A DNA stretch of 44,512 nucleotides, taken from Lysobacteraceae bacterium PS02340. GTDB taxonomy: Bacteria > Pseudomonadota > Gammaproteobacteria > Xanthomonadales > Xanthomonadaceae. Numbering within the stretch: position 1 is the stretch's first letter; each line of letters opens with the position of its first letter. The notes beneath the pieces are model-generated. The model was not told where the DNA came from and made no database searches. It saw only the letters and a program-made list of their open reading frames with translations. Made by a program: the position numbers and the translations under genes. Location: assembly GCA_029959605.1 (NCBI GenBank), contig JASCOC010000025.1, positions 1 to 44,512 of the forward strand. Reading direction: 5' to 3'. This document shows, piece by piece, positions 8,896-19,954 of this stretch.

Positions 8896-10209
8896 ATGCG
8901 CTGGCAACAGCGGCTGCCGTTGACGGCTGTGGTCATGGCGATCGCACTGACGCACGTCGCATTGGGCGCGGGAATCGCGGTGATGCTGCTGCGCTGGTGG
9001 GCGCCCTGGCTCGCGGTCGCTGCCGCCACGCTGTGCACGGTGCCGTCGCTGGTCTGGCTGCTGCAGCGCGCATTCGCGCCGTCGCATGCGCTGTTCCGCG
9101 CACTCGCCGGTACCGTCGCGAGCTACCGCGACAGCGACTACGGCTTCGGTGTGACATGGCAGGGGCGCGGTGCGCTGGGCGACCTCGTCGCCGCGCACAA
9201 CGAACTCGGCGAGACGCTGCGCGCGCAGCGGCTGTCGCTGGTCCAGCGCGAACTGCTGCTCGACACGATGGTGCAGAACACGCCGGTGGCGATGCTGCTG
9301 CTCGATCCCGCCGATCGCGTGGTGCACGCCAACCTCGCCGCGCGCCGCGCGCTCGGTGGCGGTCGCAAGCTGGAAGGCCAGATGTTCTCCGCCCTGCTGG
9401 CCGACGCGCCGCCCGCACTCGCGGATGCGTTCGCACGCGGCGGCGATGGGCTGTTCACCATCGGCGATGGCGAGTCGGAGGAAATCCATCACCTGTCGCG
9501 CCGGCACTTCCGCTTGAACGGCCGCCGCCACGAACTGCTGCTGCTGCGGCAGATGACGACCGAACTGCGTCGCCAGGAAGTGCAGACCTGGAAGAAGGTC
9601 ATCCGCGTCATCAGCCACGAACTCAACAACTCGCTGGCGCCCATCGCCTCGCTCGCGCACTCGGGCGCGGAACTGCTGCGTCGCGGGCAGACCGCGCGAC
9701 TGCCCGACGCGCTGCGCACGATCGAAGAGCGCGCGCGGCATCTGGAAGGCTTCATCCGCGGCTATGCGCATTTCGCCAAGCTGCCGTCGCCGCGCCGCGA
9801 ACCGATCCGCTGGCGCGCGTTTCTCGACCAGCTGCGGTCGCAGGTCCCGTTCGTGGATGCCGGTCCGATCGACGACGCTTTCACCGCGTCCTTCGATGCC
9901 GCCCAGGTCGAACAGGCGCTGTTGAATCTGCTGCGCAATGCGCACGAAGCCGATGGCGATCCCGCCGCCGTCACGCTTGGACTGCGACGCGCCATGGACG
10001 GCTGGCGCATCGACGTGCTCGACCGCGGACCCGGCATGAACGAGGCGGTGCTCGCGAACGCGTTGCTTCCGTTCTATTCGACCAAGCGCAACGGCACCGG
10101 TCTCGGCCTGGCGCTCGCGCGCGAGATCGCCGAAGCGCACGGCGGCCGCATCGCCCTGCTCAACCGCGAGGGTGGCGGACTCTGCGTGTCGTTGGTGTTG
10201 CCGGACTGA
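8896..10209 (+). CDS. NtrB-like membrane sensor histidine kinase
   Basis: Partner kinase of the preceding regulator, 437 residues. Two helices (about 8-32 and 36-58) are separated by only a few residues, so there is essentially no periplasmic sensor domain. A linker and PAS-like domain (about 120-215) precede the dimerisation helix with phospho-accepting His241 in VISHELNNSLAPI. The ATPase domain has the N box LLNLLRNAHEA, G1 DRGPGMNE and G2 GTGLGLALAREI. Such short-loop kinases commonly sense at or within the membrane, or through an associated transporter. The signal here is not known. It starts 1 bp after the regulator stop codon, so the two are co-translated. Confidence 0.93.
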   Translation: MRWQQRLPLTAVVMAIALTHVALGAGIAVMLLRWWAPWLAVAAATLCTVPSLVWLLQRAFAPSHALFRALAGTVASYRDSDYGFGVTWQGRGALGDLVAAHNELGETLRAQRLSLVQRELLLDTMVQNTPVAMLLLDPADRVVHANLAARRALGGGRKLEGQMFSALLADAPPALADAFARGGDGLFTIGDGESEEIHHLSRRHFRLNGRRHELLLLRQMTTELRRQEVQTWKKVIRVISHELNNSLAPIASLAHSGAELLRRGQTARLPDALRTIEERARHLEGFIRGYAHFAKLPSPRREPIRWRAFLDQLRSQVPFVDAGPIDDAFTASFDAAQVEQALLNLLRNAHEADGDPAAVTLGLRRAMDGWRIDVLDRGPGMNEAVLANALLPFYSTKRNGTGLGLALAREIAEAHGGRIALLNREGGGLCVSLVLPD

Positions 10210-10274
10210 TCCGCATCCCGGTCGCAGGCGCCACGTTCGGGCAGAATCGAAGGTCCGTTCCGCGGCGATTCCCG

Positions 10275-11171
10275 ATGCGATTCCGACTCCGCACGCTCGC
10301 GCTGCTTCTGCTGTGTCTGGCGACTGCACCCGCATTCGCACAACGCGCGAAGAGTCTCGACGCGGTGCCCGGCCTGCTGACGAGTCCGGAAGCAAAGGCC
10401 GTCTGGGCCGAACAGATGGAAGGTCGTCCGGCGCCCGATCATCTCGGCACCCGCGAGCTGGCCGGCCTCGATGCCGGGATGCTGCGTCGGCTGCTGGTCC
10501 CCGATGTCGCAGACGGCCGCATCGTGCTGCTCGGCGCGCGACGCTGGGTGCAGCATCCCGGTCATGTGGTCGCACTCGTCTGCTATGGCGACGATGCGCC
10601 GCGCAGCACGCCCGCGGAGCCGAGTTGCGAGACCGGGGACACCGCGCAGGTGCTCGGTGTGTTGCGTGTCAGCGATGCGGGCGATGCGCAGCTCGTCGCG
10701 CGCCTGCGACTCGACGACGGTATCGCGTGGCCGCTGCTCTCCTGGGATGGCGAGCAGCCACTGCGAATGGAAGAGGCTGGCACATCGGCGATCCCCGAAC
10801 GTTGGGAGCGTTTCGACCTCGCCGCCTATCGTCTGTCGAATGGAGCACCCGCGCTGGGTCTGCGTGGCGGCTGGTCGGAAGGCTACGCCGGCGGCGGCGC
10901 TTTTTATTCCGCGCTGTATCTGTTCGAGTTGCGCGGCGACACCTTGAAGCAGGTGTTCGGCGCGGCGATGTCGATGTACCGCGACATCGCCGGCAGCTGG
11001 AACGACGACGGTACCCGTGAGCACGACATCGAGGAATGGGCCGGCGTGCTCATCGTCGAACCGCGCGCGCATCACGGCCACCAGGATCTGCGTCTGCGCG
11101 AGCGCGGCGGTCGCGGCGGCGATCTCTATCGCTGGTCGCCAACCGCGGATGGCTACCGCCGCGCGGAGTGA
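10275..11171 (+). CDS. Secreted protein of unknown function
   Basis: A 298-residue protein with a clear Sec signal peptide (RFRLRTLALLLLCLATAPAFA, cleavage after AQ or AFA). The mature part is acidic, with Trp, Gly and Arg residues and no motif I recognise; two Cys (near VCYGDDA and SCETGD) could pair. The frame is open a long way upstream inside the kinase gene. ATG 10275 is chosen because it starts the signal peptide. It lies 65 bp after the kinase gene, so it could be read through from the export operon, and it ends 3 bp before the convergent glmU stop. Likely periplasmic; function not assignable from sequence. Confidence 0.75.
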   Translation: MRFRLRTLALLLLCLATAPAFAQRAKSLDAVPGLLTSPEAKAVWAEQMEGRPAPDHLGTRELAGLDAGMLRRLLVPDVADGRIVLLGARRWVQHPGHVVALVCYGDDAPRSTPAEPSCETGDTAQVLGVLRVSDAGDAQLVARLRLDDGIAWPLLSWDGEQPLRMEEAGTSAIPERWERFDLAAYRLSNGAPALGLRGGWSEGYAGGGAFYSALYLFELRGDTLKQVFGAAMSMYRDIAGSWNDDGTREHDIEEWAGVLIVEPRAHHGHQDLRLRERGGRGGDLYRWSPTADGYRRAE

Positions 11172-11174
11172 GGC

Positions 11175-12539
11175 TCAGCGCTTCTTCGGTCGCGCCCAGC
11201 CCTCGACGACGGTCTGCCGTCCGCGTGCGACGGCGAGCTTGCCGTCCGGCACGTCGTTGACGATCACCGAACCGGCCGCCGTCGTCGCGTCGTGGCCGAT
11301 GCGCACCGGCGCGACCAGCGCGGCGTTCGAACCGATGAAGGCGCGGTCGCCGATCACCGTCTTCGACTTGTTCACGCCGTCGTAGTTGCAGGTGATCGTG
11401 CCGGCGCCGATGTTGCTGCCGGCGCCGATCTCGGCATCGCCGAGATACGTCAGATGATTGGCCTTGCTGCCGACGCCCAGCGTCGTGTTCTTGGTCTCGA
11501 CGAAGTTGCCGATGTGCACGCCGTCGGCGAGCACGGTACCCGGCCGCAGGCGCGCGAACGGGCCGATGGTGACCGCGCCTTCCGCGCGCACACCGTCGAG
11601 ATCGCAGTGCGCACGCACTTCGGTGCCGTCCCCCAGGCCGACGTTCTTCAAGCGACAGAACGGCCCCACCCGTACGCCGTCGCCGAGTGCGACCTGCCCT
11701 TCGAAGATCACGTCGACGTCGATCTCGACGTCGCTGCCGACGGTGACCTCGCCGCGGATGTCCACGCGCGCCGGATCGGCGAAACGCGCACCGGCCACGC
11801 ACAGGGCTCGCACCGCGCGCAGCTGCCACGCGCGTTCCAGCTGCGACAGCTGCCAGGGATCATTCGCACCTTCGGCTTCGAGCGGATCGGCAACCAGCAC
11901 GATCTGCGCGGCGCTGTACTCGTCGGCGGCCATCGCGAACACGTCGGTCAGGTAGTACTCGCCCTGCGCGTTGTCCGACGACAGACGCGTCAGCCACGCC
12001 TTGAGCGCCGTGGCTTCGGCGGCGAGGATGCCGGTGTTCACCAGGTCGATGCGGCGCTGCTCGTCGCTCGCATCCTTGTGCTCGACGATCGCGCCGACGT
12101 GGCCTTCGGGATCGCGCACGATGCGGCCGTAGCCGGTCGGATCCTCCAGCTGCGCAGCCAGCACCGCGAGCCGCCCTTCGACTGACACCAGATGACGCAG
12201 CGTCTCGGCGCGCAGCAGCGGCACGTCGCCGTAGAGCACCAGCACCTGCGCGCCGTCGGGCACGTCGGGCATTGCCTGGCGCACCGCGTGACCGGTGCCG
12301 AGTTGTTCGCGCTGCTCGGACCAGTGCAGATCGGGCTGGTCGGCGAACGCGGCCTGCACCTGCTCGCCGCGATGGCCGTAGACGACGTGGATGCCGGCCG
12401 GCTCGAGCGCACGCGCGGCTTCGATGACGTGCCACAGCATCGGCCGCCCGGCGATCTTCTGCAGCACCTTGGGCAGCGACGATTTCATGCGCTTGCCCTC
12501 GCCTGCGGCGAGGATGACGACGTGCAGGGGTGCGGTCAT
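11175..12539 (-). CDS. glmU: Bifunctional UDP-GlcNAc pyrophosphorylase / GlcN-1-P acetyltransferase
   Basis: GlmU acetylates glucosamine-1-phosphate and couples it to UTP, giving UDP-GlcNAc. The 454-residue protein (E. coli 456) has the nucleotidyltransferase signature [17 protein letters not shown] at the N-terminus, GTGHAV and YGDVPLL in the Rossmann half, then the left-handed beta-helix acyltransferase half (hexapeptide repeats from about 250), with [22 protein letters not shown] and [11 protein letters not shown] containing the active-site region. The longer upstream frame is discarded because [16 protein letters not shown] is the natural start. It lies between the atp operon and glmS on the same strand, but the intervening genes show it is not co-transcribed with glmS. 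Confidence 0.98.
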   Translation of the reverse strand: MTAPLHVVILAAGEGKRMKSSLPKVLQKIAGRPMLWHVIEAARALEPAGIHVVYGHRGEQVQAAFADQPDLHWSEQREQLGTGHAVRQAMPDVPDGAQVLVLYGDVPLLRAETLRHLVSVEGRLAVLAAQLEDPTGYGRIVRDPEGHVGAIVEHKDASDEQRRIDLVNTGILAAEATALKAWLTRLSSDNAQGEYYLTDVFAMAADEYSAAQIVLVADPLEAEGANDPWQLSQLERAWQLRAVRALCVAGARFADPARVDIRGEVTVGSDVEIDVDVIFEGQVALGDGVRVGPFCRLKNVGLGDGTEVRAHCDLDGVRAEGAVTIGPFARLRPGTVLADGVHIGNFVETKNTTLGVGSKANHLTYLGDAEIGAGSNIGAGTITCNYDGVNKSKTVIGDRAFIGSNAALVAPVRIGHDATTAAGSVIVNDVPDGKLAVARGRQTVVEGWARPKKR

Positions 12540-12565
12540 GGGAGAACTCTGCGTGGAATGCGGAA

Positions 12566-12571
12566 ATTCTA
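12566..12571 (-). promoter_or_regulatory. Probable -10 box of glmU
   Basis: Minus-strand TAGAAT in the 102-bp divergent gap between glmU and the GtrA-like gene, preceded by CCGCGCCGCCGT. It nearly repeats the arrangement ahead of glmS. No convincing -35 is seen. The leader would be about 20 nt. Confidence 0.35.
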
Positions 12572-12641
12572 ACGGCGGCGCGGGTAGGATGCCGTCGTCC
12601 GCCGCCCGACGGCCTGCCCGATTCACGGAGTCGAACCTGCG

Positions 12642-13025
12642 ATGAGCCTGACCCGACAGGGGCGCGACTACCTGGCGATCGGCCTGTTGCAGTGGCTCGT
12701 CGACTGGGGCGTCGTCGTCAGCCTGACCCACTTCGGCTTGCCGGTGGCGCCGGCGAACGTCATCGGCCGCATTACCGGAGCGCTGATCGGCTTCTGGCTC
12801 AACGGCAAGCTGACATTCGCGGACGACCGCAACACGGTGGGCACGACGCAGTTCCAGCGTTTCATGATCATGTGGGTGTCGACGACATTGTTCAGCACCT
12901 GGGCACTGACCCAGATCGACGACGTGCTGGGCCTGCGCTGGGTATGGGTCGCGAAGCCGGCGATCGAACTGGCGCTGGGCGCGGTGGGTTTCGTGCTGTC
13001 GCGGTACTGGATCTACAAGCGCTGA
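12642..13025 (+). CDS. GtrA-family small membrane protein
   Basis: A 127-residue protein with four predicted membrane helices (about 10-30, 38-58, 76-97, 103-122), of which the last runs into the family's characteristic LSRYWIYK ending. GtrA-like proteins are associated with moving undecaprenyl-linked sugars across the membrane, or with cell-surface glycan synthesis, often next to a glycosyltransferase. No GtrB partner is in this window, so the substrate cannot be inferred. The start at 12642 has GGAG 11 bp upstream. It is divergent from glmU and convergent with the peptidase gene that follows. Confidence 0.8.
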   Translation: MSLTRQGRDYLAIGLLQWLVDWGVVVSLTHFGLPVAPANVIGRITGALIGFWLNGKLTFADDRNTVGTTQFQRFMIMWVSTTLFSTWALTQIDDVLGLRWVWVAKPAIELALGAVGFVLSRYWIYKR

Positions 13026-13052
13026 CGCGAAGCCGCGCCACACGCGCTCGCG

Positions 13053-14225
13053 TCATGGCGTCGCGGGGGTCTGCACATTCGACTGGCGCAGCATCGGCAG
13101 CACGAGATCCAGCGGCAGGGCGCGCACCGTGCCCTGATGGCCCGACACCGTGGTCGCGCGGAACATCGAATTGAGGATCGCCTCCTCGGTGGCATCGGCC
13201 ACGGCGACGAACAGCGGCGTCATCGCGTCGTTGGACAGCAGCTCGACGCGATGCGTCGCTGCACTGAATGCGCGGCGCACGCCGGGCGCGGTCGAGAACG
13301 CGATCACGTAATCGCCCGAACCGTTGCTCATCGATGCGCCGGTACGGCCGAGTCCGATCAATGCACGCGTGGCGAGGCGGCGCAACAGACGCTCGTCGAG
13401 CGGTGCGTCGGTCGCGACGACGATCATGATGCTGCCGTCACCGGTCAAAGGCGGCGGCACCTCCGGTGCCAGTGCGAGGTAGGCCTGCGGATCCGGCAGC
13501 GCGTCGCCCACCGGCACGCCCGCGACGGTCAGGCGTCCACCGAAGTTGCTCTGCACCAGCACGCCGACGGTGTAGCCGCCGGTGTCGGGCGCGATCCGAC
13601 GCGAACTCGTGCCGATGCCGCCCTTCCACCCGAACGCGATCGTGCCGGTACCGGCACCGATGCTGCCTTCGTCGACGTTGTTGGTGGAGGCGGTGTCGAG
13701 CGCCTCGAACACATGCCGCGCCTGCAGCGGGCGCGCGCGAATGTCGTTGAGGTAACCGTCGTTCGTCTCGCCGACGACAGGATTGATCGAGCGCACCTGT
13801 CCCATACCCGGCAGCGCGAGTTGCCGTTCGACGAGAGCATCGGCCGCGCGCCAGACGCCCAGGGTGCCGGTCAACAGGATCGGGGTTTCCAGTTCGCCGA
13901 GTTCCTGCACCTGGGTCACGCCCAGCAATTTGCCGAAACCGTTGCCGACGACGATCGCCGCCGGCACGCGCTCGCGGAAGAGATCACCGGGATGCGGCAC
14001 GATCGCGGTTACGCCAGTGCGCACCGCGTCGCCTTCGATCACGGTGGCATGGCCGACCCGCACACCGGGCACGTCGACGAGTGCGTTGCGCGGTCCCGTG
14101 GGCAGCGTGCCGATCACGATGCCGGCCTCGCGCACGCGCGGGCGCAAGGCCTCGGTCGCGAACGCGGACAGCGCCGCCGACAGCAGCGCCGCCGCAACGC
14201 AGGCCTTCAGAAGGTGTCGTCCCAT
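13053..14225 (-). CDS. Secreted P1-family (DmpA/S58) aminopeptidase
   Basis: A self-processing N-terminal-nucleophile peptidase of the DmpA family, 390 residues. A signal peptide (about 1-23, ending SAFA) implies periplasmic location. The family is made as a precursor cut at a Gly-Ser bond, with the freed Ser as nucleophile. Here the bond is Gly264-Ser265 in TGDGSIMIVV. Ser303 and Asp305 in NGSGDY have the spacing (+38, +40) of the catalytic residues in DmpA. Conserved blocks GVRVGHAT, GSIGAGTG and KGGIGTSSR are also present. Known members hydrolyse small peptides, D-amino-acid amides or beta-peptides; the substrate here is open. It sits between atpC and the GtrA-like gene. Confidence 0.92.
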   Translation of the reverse strand: MGRHLLKACVAAALLSAALSAFATEALRPRVREAGIVIGTLPTGPRNALVDVPGVRVGHATVIEGDAVRTGVTAIVPHPGDLFRERVPAAIVVGNGFGKLLGVTQVQELGELETPILLTGTLGVWRAADALVERQLALPGMGQVRSINPVVGETNDGYLNDIRARPLQARHVFEALDTASTNNVDEGSIGAGTGTIAFGWKGGIGTSSRRIAPDTGGYTVGVLVQSNFGGRLTVAGVPVGDALPDPQAYLALAPEVPPPLTGDGSIMIVVATDAPLDERLLRRLATRALIGLGRTGASMSNGSGDYVIAFSTAPGVRRAFSAATHRVELLSNDAMTPLFVAVADATEEAILNSMFRATTVSGHQGTVRALPLDLVLPMLRQSNVQTPATP

Positions 14226-14300
14226 CGCATCGCGTCCGCCGCCGTCGATGAGGCCATTGTGGCGCCAGGCCGCGGAAACCGGAATGTGCCGGCCCCGGAC

Positions 14301-14328
14301 ACGGAAACGCCGGCACGAGGCCGGCGTT
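14301..14328 (-). terminator. Probable terminator of the atp operon
   Basis: On the minus strand, 25 bp beyond the atpC stop, AACGCCGGC (14320-14328) pairs perfectly with GCCGGCGTT (14306-14314) around a 5-nt loop. The next bases are TCCGTG, with only three T in a row counting the stem end. The stem is strong but the T-tract poor, so partial read-through toward the peptidase gene is possible. Confidence 0.5.
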
Positions 14329-14352
14329 CCAGATGCTGCGTGATGCGACGAC

Positions 14353-14778
14353 TCAGTGCTTGAGGGTCTTGCGCAGACGCTCGAGCGCCTGCAGCTGGAC
14401 CACGGCCTCGGCCAGCTTCTGCTGGGCCTCGGCGATGTCCATCGCCTCGCCGCGGCCGGCCAGGATGCGCTCGGCCTCGTCCTTGGCAGCCTTCACGGCG
14501 GTCTCGTCGATGTCGTCGGCGCGGATCGCGGTGTCGGCCAGGATCGTCACGACCTGCGGCTGCACTTCGAGAATGCCGCCGCCGATCGCGAAGTCGAGCA
14601 CTTCGCCGTTGGCCTGGGTCACGACGACCTTGCCCGGCTTCAGGCGCGTGATCAGCGGCGCGTGGCGCGGCGCGATGCCGAGCTCGCCGAGCTCGCCGGT
14701 GGCCACGACCATGGTCGCCTCGCCGTGGAAGATCTCGGCTTCTGCGCTGACGATGTCGCAACGGATGGTGGTGGTCAT
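14353..14778 (-). CDS. atpC: ATP synthase F1 epsilon subunit
   Basis: Central-stalk subunit that contacts the c-ring and can inhibit ATP hydrolysis. The 141 residues start [17 protein letters not shown] and show the N-terminal beta-sandwich ([22 protein letters not shown]) and two C-terminal helices (from about 88, [16 protein letters not shown]). Length is normal. It is last gene of the operon, 119 bp after atpD, a gap holding CTGAC/CCTCAC-type short repeats (see the repeat entry for the atpG-atpA gap). Confidence 0.97.
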   Translation of the reverse strand: MTTTIRCDIVSAEAEIFHGEATMVVATGELGELGIAPRHAPLITRLKPGKVVVTQANGEVLDFAIGGGILEVQPQVVTILADTAIRADDIDETAVKAAKDEAERILAGRGEAMDIAEAQQKLAEAVVQLQALERLRKTLKH

Positions 14779-14897
14779 GGCGGTCTCGCTCTGCTCGACG
14801 TGTAAGGGGTGAAGCGTAAGAACGGGCGCGTGCGGCGCACGCTCAGGAAGTGAGAGGTCAGGTACTGACGCCTGACACCCTCACGCCCTCACGGCTC

Positions 14898-16310
<1,413 letters not shown>

Positions 16311-16337
16311 CTAGAAGAATTCTGGTGCGCGTACGGA

Positions 16338-17198
16338 TCAGACCGCTGCGGCGCCGCCGACGATCTCGGAGATTTCCTGGGTGATCGCCGCCTGGCGGGC
16401 CTTGTTGTAGACCAGCTTGAGCGTGTCGATCAGCTTGGTGGCGTTGTCGCTCGCGGACTTCATCGCGACCATGCGTGCGGCATGTTCGGAAGCCACGTTC
16501 TCCATCACCGCCTGGTACACGAGCGATTCGATGTAACGCGTCAGCACGTGGCCGAGCACCGATTCGGCGTCCGGCTCGTAGATGTAGTCCCAGTCGTGCT
16601 TGACCACCTGCGCCTCGGCGGCCGGCAGCGGCAGCAGCTGGTCGAAGCTGGCCTTCTGGGTCATCGTGTTGACGAAGTGGTTGTAGGCGAGGAACACCCG
16701 GTCGACGCGGCCGTCGGTGTAGCCGTCGAGCATCACCTTGATGATGCCGACCAGCTGTTCGACTTCCGGCGTGTCGCCGATGTGGGTGACGCTGGCGACC
16801 ATGTCCACCTTCAGGCGGCGGAAGAACACCGTCGCCTTCTGGCCGATGGTCACCACGTCGACCTGCACGCCCTTGTCCTGCCAGGCGCGGATCTCGCCGA
16901 GCAGCTTGCGGAACATGTTGTTGTTCAGACCGCCGGCCAGGCCGCGATCCGAGGACGCGACGATGTAACCGACGCGCTTGACCTCACGCTCGACCAGGTA
17001 CGGATGCTGGAACTCGGAGCTGGCCTGGGCGAGATGCCCGATCAGCTGCTTCATCGCGTTCGCATACGGGCGCGATGCCTTCATCCGATCCTGCGCCTTG
17101 CGGATCTTCGACGCGGAGACCATCTCGAGCGCGCGCGTCACCTTGCGGGTGTTCTGCACGCTCTTGATCTTCGTCTTGATTTCTCTGCCGCCTGCCAT
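16338..17198 (-). CDS. atpG: ATP synthase F1 gamma subunit
   Basis: Rotor shaft of F1, 286 residues. The N-terminal helix ([22 protein letters not shown]) and the C-terminal helix ([38 protein letters not shown]) form the coiled coil that turns within the alpha/beta ring. The middle has the usual [12 protein letters not shown] block. Nothing unusual in the coding region. The 120-bp gap to atpA contains a long perfect inverted repeat. Confidence 0.98.
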   Translation of the reverse strand: MAGGREIKTKIKSVQNTRKVTRALEMVSASKIRKAQDRMKASRPYANAMKQLIGHLAQASSEFQHPYLVEREVKRVGYIVASSDRGLAGGLNNNMFRKLLGEIRAWQDKGVQVDVVTIGQKATVFFRRLKVDMVASVTHIGDTPEVEQLVGIIKVMLDGYTDGRVDRVFLAYNHFVNTMTQKASFDQLLPLPAAEAQVVKHDWDYIYEPDAESVLGHVLTRYIESLVYQAVMENVASEHAARMVAMKSASDNATKLIDTLKLVYNKARQAAITQEISEIVGGAAAV

Positions 17199-17219
17199 AT
17201 CCGCTCGCTTTGCTCGCTT

Positions 17220-17302
17220 GAGTGAGGGGGTGAAGGGAGCGCCCGCGACGCGGGCTCAGACGTCAGTGGACGCGAAACGCGCGACCTCTGACCCCCTCAC
17301 TC
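17220..17302. repeat. 12-bp perfect inverted repeat between atpA and atpG
   Basis: GAGTGAGGGGGT (17220-17231) is the exact reverse complement of ACCCCCTCACTC (17291-17302), separated by 59 bp. Around the right arm run short repeated words (CTGACC, CTGACG, CCTCAC), which also occur between atpC and atpD (14846-14897). In the atp mRNA the arms could form a long stem between the alpha and gamma cistrons. These look like the short CTCAC/CTGAC intergenic repeats scattered in Xanthomonadaceae genomes; that likeness is from memory. Confidence 0.6.
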
Positions 17303-17318
17303 CTGACCTTCTGACGCC

Positions 17319-18869
17319 TTACCAGCTACCGGTGGCCTTGAACTCGGAGATGCCCTGCTTGAAGGCGCCTTCGATCTCGTCGTTCCAGCCGCCGGTCTGG
17401 TTGATCTTGCCGACCAGCTCGCCCGCGGTGTTGTCGAAGTGCGCGTGCAGGCCTTCTTCGAACGCGAGCAGCTTGGCGACCGGCACGTCGTCGAGATACC
17501 CCTCGTTGACGGCGTAGATCGTCAGCGCCTGGTGCGCGATCGACATCGGCTTGTACTGCTTCTGCTTCATCAGCTCGGTGACGCGCTGGCCGCGCTCGAG
17601 CTGCTTGCGGGTGGCTTCGTCGAGATCCGAGGCGAACTGCGCGAACGCGGCCAGCTCACGGTACTGCGCGAGCGAGATACGGATGCCGCCCGAGAGCTTC
17701 TTGATGATCTTGGTCTGCGCCGAGCCACCGACGCGCGACACCGAGATACCGGCGTTCACGGCCGGGCGGATGCCGGCATTGAACAGGTCGGTTTCCAGGA
17801 AGATCTGGCCGTCGGTGATCGAGATCACGTTGGTCGGCACGAACGCCGAGACGTCGCCGGCCTGCGTTTCGATGATCGGCAGCGCGGTCAGCGAACCGGT
17901 CTTGCCGGTCACGGCGCCATTGGTGAACTTCTCGACGTACTCCTCGGACACGCGCGCGGCGCGCTCGAGCAGACGGGAGTGCAGGTAGAACACGTCACCC
18001 GGATACGCTTCGCGGCCCGGCGGACGCTTGAGCAGCAGCGAGATCTGGCGGTAGGCGACGGCCTGCTTGGACAGATCGTCGTACACGATCAGCGCGTCTT
18101 CGCCGCGGTCCATGAAGTACTCGCCCATGGTGCAGCCGGCGTAGGCACTGATGTACTGCATCGCGGCCGATTCGGACGCGGTGGCGGCGACGACGACGGT
18201 GTGCGCGAGCGCGCCGTTCTCTTCGAGCTTGCGCACGATGTTGGCGACGGTCGAGGCCTTCTGGCCGATCGCCACGTAGACGCACTTGATGCCGGTCGAC
18301 TTCTGGTTGATCACGGCGTCGATCGCCATTGCGGTCTTGCCGGTCTGGCGGTCACCGATGAGCAGCTCGCGCTGGCCGCGGCCGATCGGGATCATCGAGT
18401 CGACCGACTTGTAGCCGGTCTGCACCGGCTGGTCGACCGACTTGCGCCAGATCACGCCCGGCGCGACGCGCTCGACCGGCGCGCTGAGCTTGGCGTCGAT
18501 CGGGCCCTTGCCGTCGATCGGCTCGCCCAGCGCGTTGACGACGCGGCCGAGCATTTCCGGACCCACCGGCACCTCGAGGATGCGGCCCGTGGTCTTGGCC
18601 ACGTCGCCTTCGCGCAGGTGCTCGTAGTCACCCAGCACCACGGCGCCGACCGAGTCGCGCTCGAGGTTGAGGGCGAGTGCGAACGTGTTGTTCGGCAGTT
18701 CGATCATTTCGCCCTGCATCACGTCGGCCAGGCCGTGCAGACGCACGATGCCGTCGGCGACCGAGGTCACGGTGCCTTCGTTGCGCGATTCGGCGCTCAG
18801 CTTGACCTTCTCGATGCGGGACTTGATCAGCTCGCTGATCTCGGAAGGATTGAGTTGCGTGGTAGCCAT
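17319..18869 (-). CDS. atpA: ATP synthase F1 alpha subunit
   Basis: Non-catalytic nucleotide-binding subunit, 516 residues. N-terminal crown domain starting [21 protein letters not shown]-loop [14 protein letters not shown], the [11 protein letters not shown] segment, the arginine-finger region [18 protein letters not shown] and a helical C-terminus. All expected motifs and length are present. It lies 52 bp after atpH and 120 bp before atpG. Confidence 0.99.
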   Translation of the reverse strand: MATTQLNPSEISELIKSRIEKVKLSAESRNEGTVTSVADGIVRLHGLADVMQGEMIELPNNTFALALNLERDSVGAVVLGDYEHLREGDVAKTTGRILEVPVGPEMLGRVVNALGEPIDGKGPIDAKLSAPVERVAPGVIWRKSVDQPVQTGYKSVDSMIPIGRGQRELLIGDRQTGKTAMAIDAVINQKSTGIKCVYVAIGQKASTVANIVRKLEENGALAHTVVVAATASESAAMQYISAYAGCTMGEYFMDRGEDALIVYDDLSKQAVAYRQISLLLKRPPGREAYPGDVFYLHSRLLERAARVSEEYVEKFTNGAVTGKTGSLTALPIIETQAGDVSAFVPTNVISITDGQIFLETDLFNAGIRPAVNAGISVSRVGGSAQTKIIKKLSGGIRISLAQYRELAAFAQFASDLDEATRKQLERGQRVTELMKQKQYKPMSIAHQALTIYAVNEGYLDDVPVAKLLAFEEGLHAHFDNTAGELVGKINQTGGWNDEIEGAFKQGISEFKATGSW

Positions 18870-18921
18870 CGGGGGTTCCCTTGAGCCGGCGTTGCCGCCG
18901 ACGTTGCAATTGAAAATCGTG

Positions 18922-19449
18922 TCAGTGCGTCAGCGCGGACTGCAGGCGCGCCAGCTTGCCCTTGAGCGAGCCGTCGATCACCACGTCGCCCGCCGAGATC
19001 ACCGCGCCGCCGATCAGCGATGCGTCCACGGCCGTTTCGACCTGGACTTCGCGACCGAAACGACGTTTGAGCGCGGCGCGGATCTGTTCCACTTCTGCGT
19101 CCGGCAGCTCGGCTGCCGACGTCACCGTCGCCAGCACGATGTGCTCGGCTTCGGCACGCAGTTCTTCGTACTGGCCGGCAATCTCCGGCAACTGCGCGAG
19201 ACGGCCGTTGCTGGCCAGCAGCGTGAGGAAGCCGGCGAATTTCTCGTCGGCGCCCTCCGGTGCGAGCAGCGCGACGGCATCGTCGTGCGACAGCGCCGGG
19301 TGGCCGAGCAGCGCGGCCGCCTGCGGATCGGCAGCGACGCGGGCCGAGAACGCGAGCGCGTCCGACCACGGCGCGAACTGGCCGCCGTCACGCGCGATCG
19401 CGAACGCGGCGCGGGCATACGGACGGGCGATCGTCATGGCCTGGCTCAT
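18922..19449 (-). CDS. atpH: ATP synthase F1 delta subunit
   Basis: Peripheral-stalk subunit linking b-subunits to the top of F1. 175 residues, beginning [19 protein letters not shown], with the C-terminal signature block [28 protein letters not shown] second Met at residue 5 is a possible alternative start, but the MSQA start is usual in related sequences. Five bp separate it from atpF. Confidence 0.97.
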   Translation of the reverse strand: MSQAMTIARPYARAAFAIARDGGQFAPWSDALAFSARVAADPQAAALLGHPALSHDDAVALLAPEGADEKFAGFLTLLASNGRLAQLPEIAGQYEELRAEAEHIVLATVTSAAELPDAEVEQIRAALKRRFGREVQVETAVDASLIGGAVISAGDVVIDGSLKGKLARLQSALTH

Positions 19450-19454
19450 CGGAC

Positions 19455-19925
19455 TCAGATCTCCGCGGCGAGTTCGTCGAGCAGCGCCTTGTGGGCGTTG
19501 GCGTCGATCTCACGCTTGAGCAGACGCTCGGCGCCGGTCACCGCCAGGCTGGAGACCTGACGACGCAGCTCTTCGCGTGCACGGGTGGCCGAGGCCTGGA
19601 GTTCGGCGTCGAACATCGCCTTCTGGCGCAGGCCCTCGGTGACCGCTTCGGCCTTGGCGGCCTCGACGATCTGGGTGCCACGCTGGTGGGCCTGTTCGAT
19701 GATCTCGTTGGCCTTCGCACGCGCGGCCTTGAGTTCCTCGTTGGCGGTTTCCTGGGCCTGCGCGAGGGCGCGCTGGCTGTTGTCCGCCGCGGCCAGACCT
19801 TCGGCGATCTTCTTCTGGCGCTCCTCGATGGCACTGAGCAGCGGCGGCCAGATCTTGGTCGCGATGATCCAGATCAGACCGGCGAACGCCAGTGCCTGGG
19901 CAATTAGGGTCAGACCGATATTCAT
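19455..19925 (-). CDS. atpF: ATP synthase F0 b subunit
   Basis: Peripheral-stalk b-subunit, 156 residues. One N-terminal membrane helix ([22 protein letters not shown]) is followed by a long charged Ala/Glu/Lys/Arg helix (about 35-150) forming the right-handed coiled-coil dimer. Length equals E. coli b (156). The 112-bp gap to atpE contains an mRNA hairpin. Confidence 0.98.
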   Translation of the reverse strand: MNIGLTLIAQALAFAGLIWIIATKIWPPLLSAIEERQKKIAEGLAAADNSQRALAQAQETANEELKAARAKANEIIEQAHQRGTQIVEAAKAEAVTEGLRQKAMFDAELQASATRAREELRRQVSSLAVTGAERLLKREIDANAHKALLDELAAEI

Positions 19926-19954
19926 GGGCTTGTGACTGCCTGTCGTGAAGGGTT

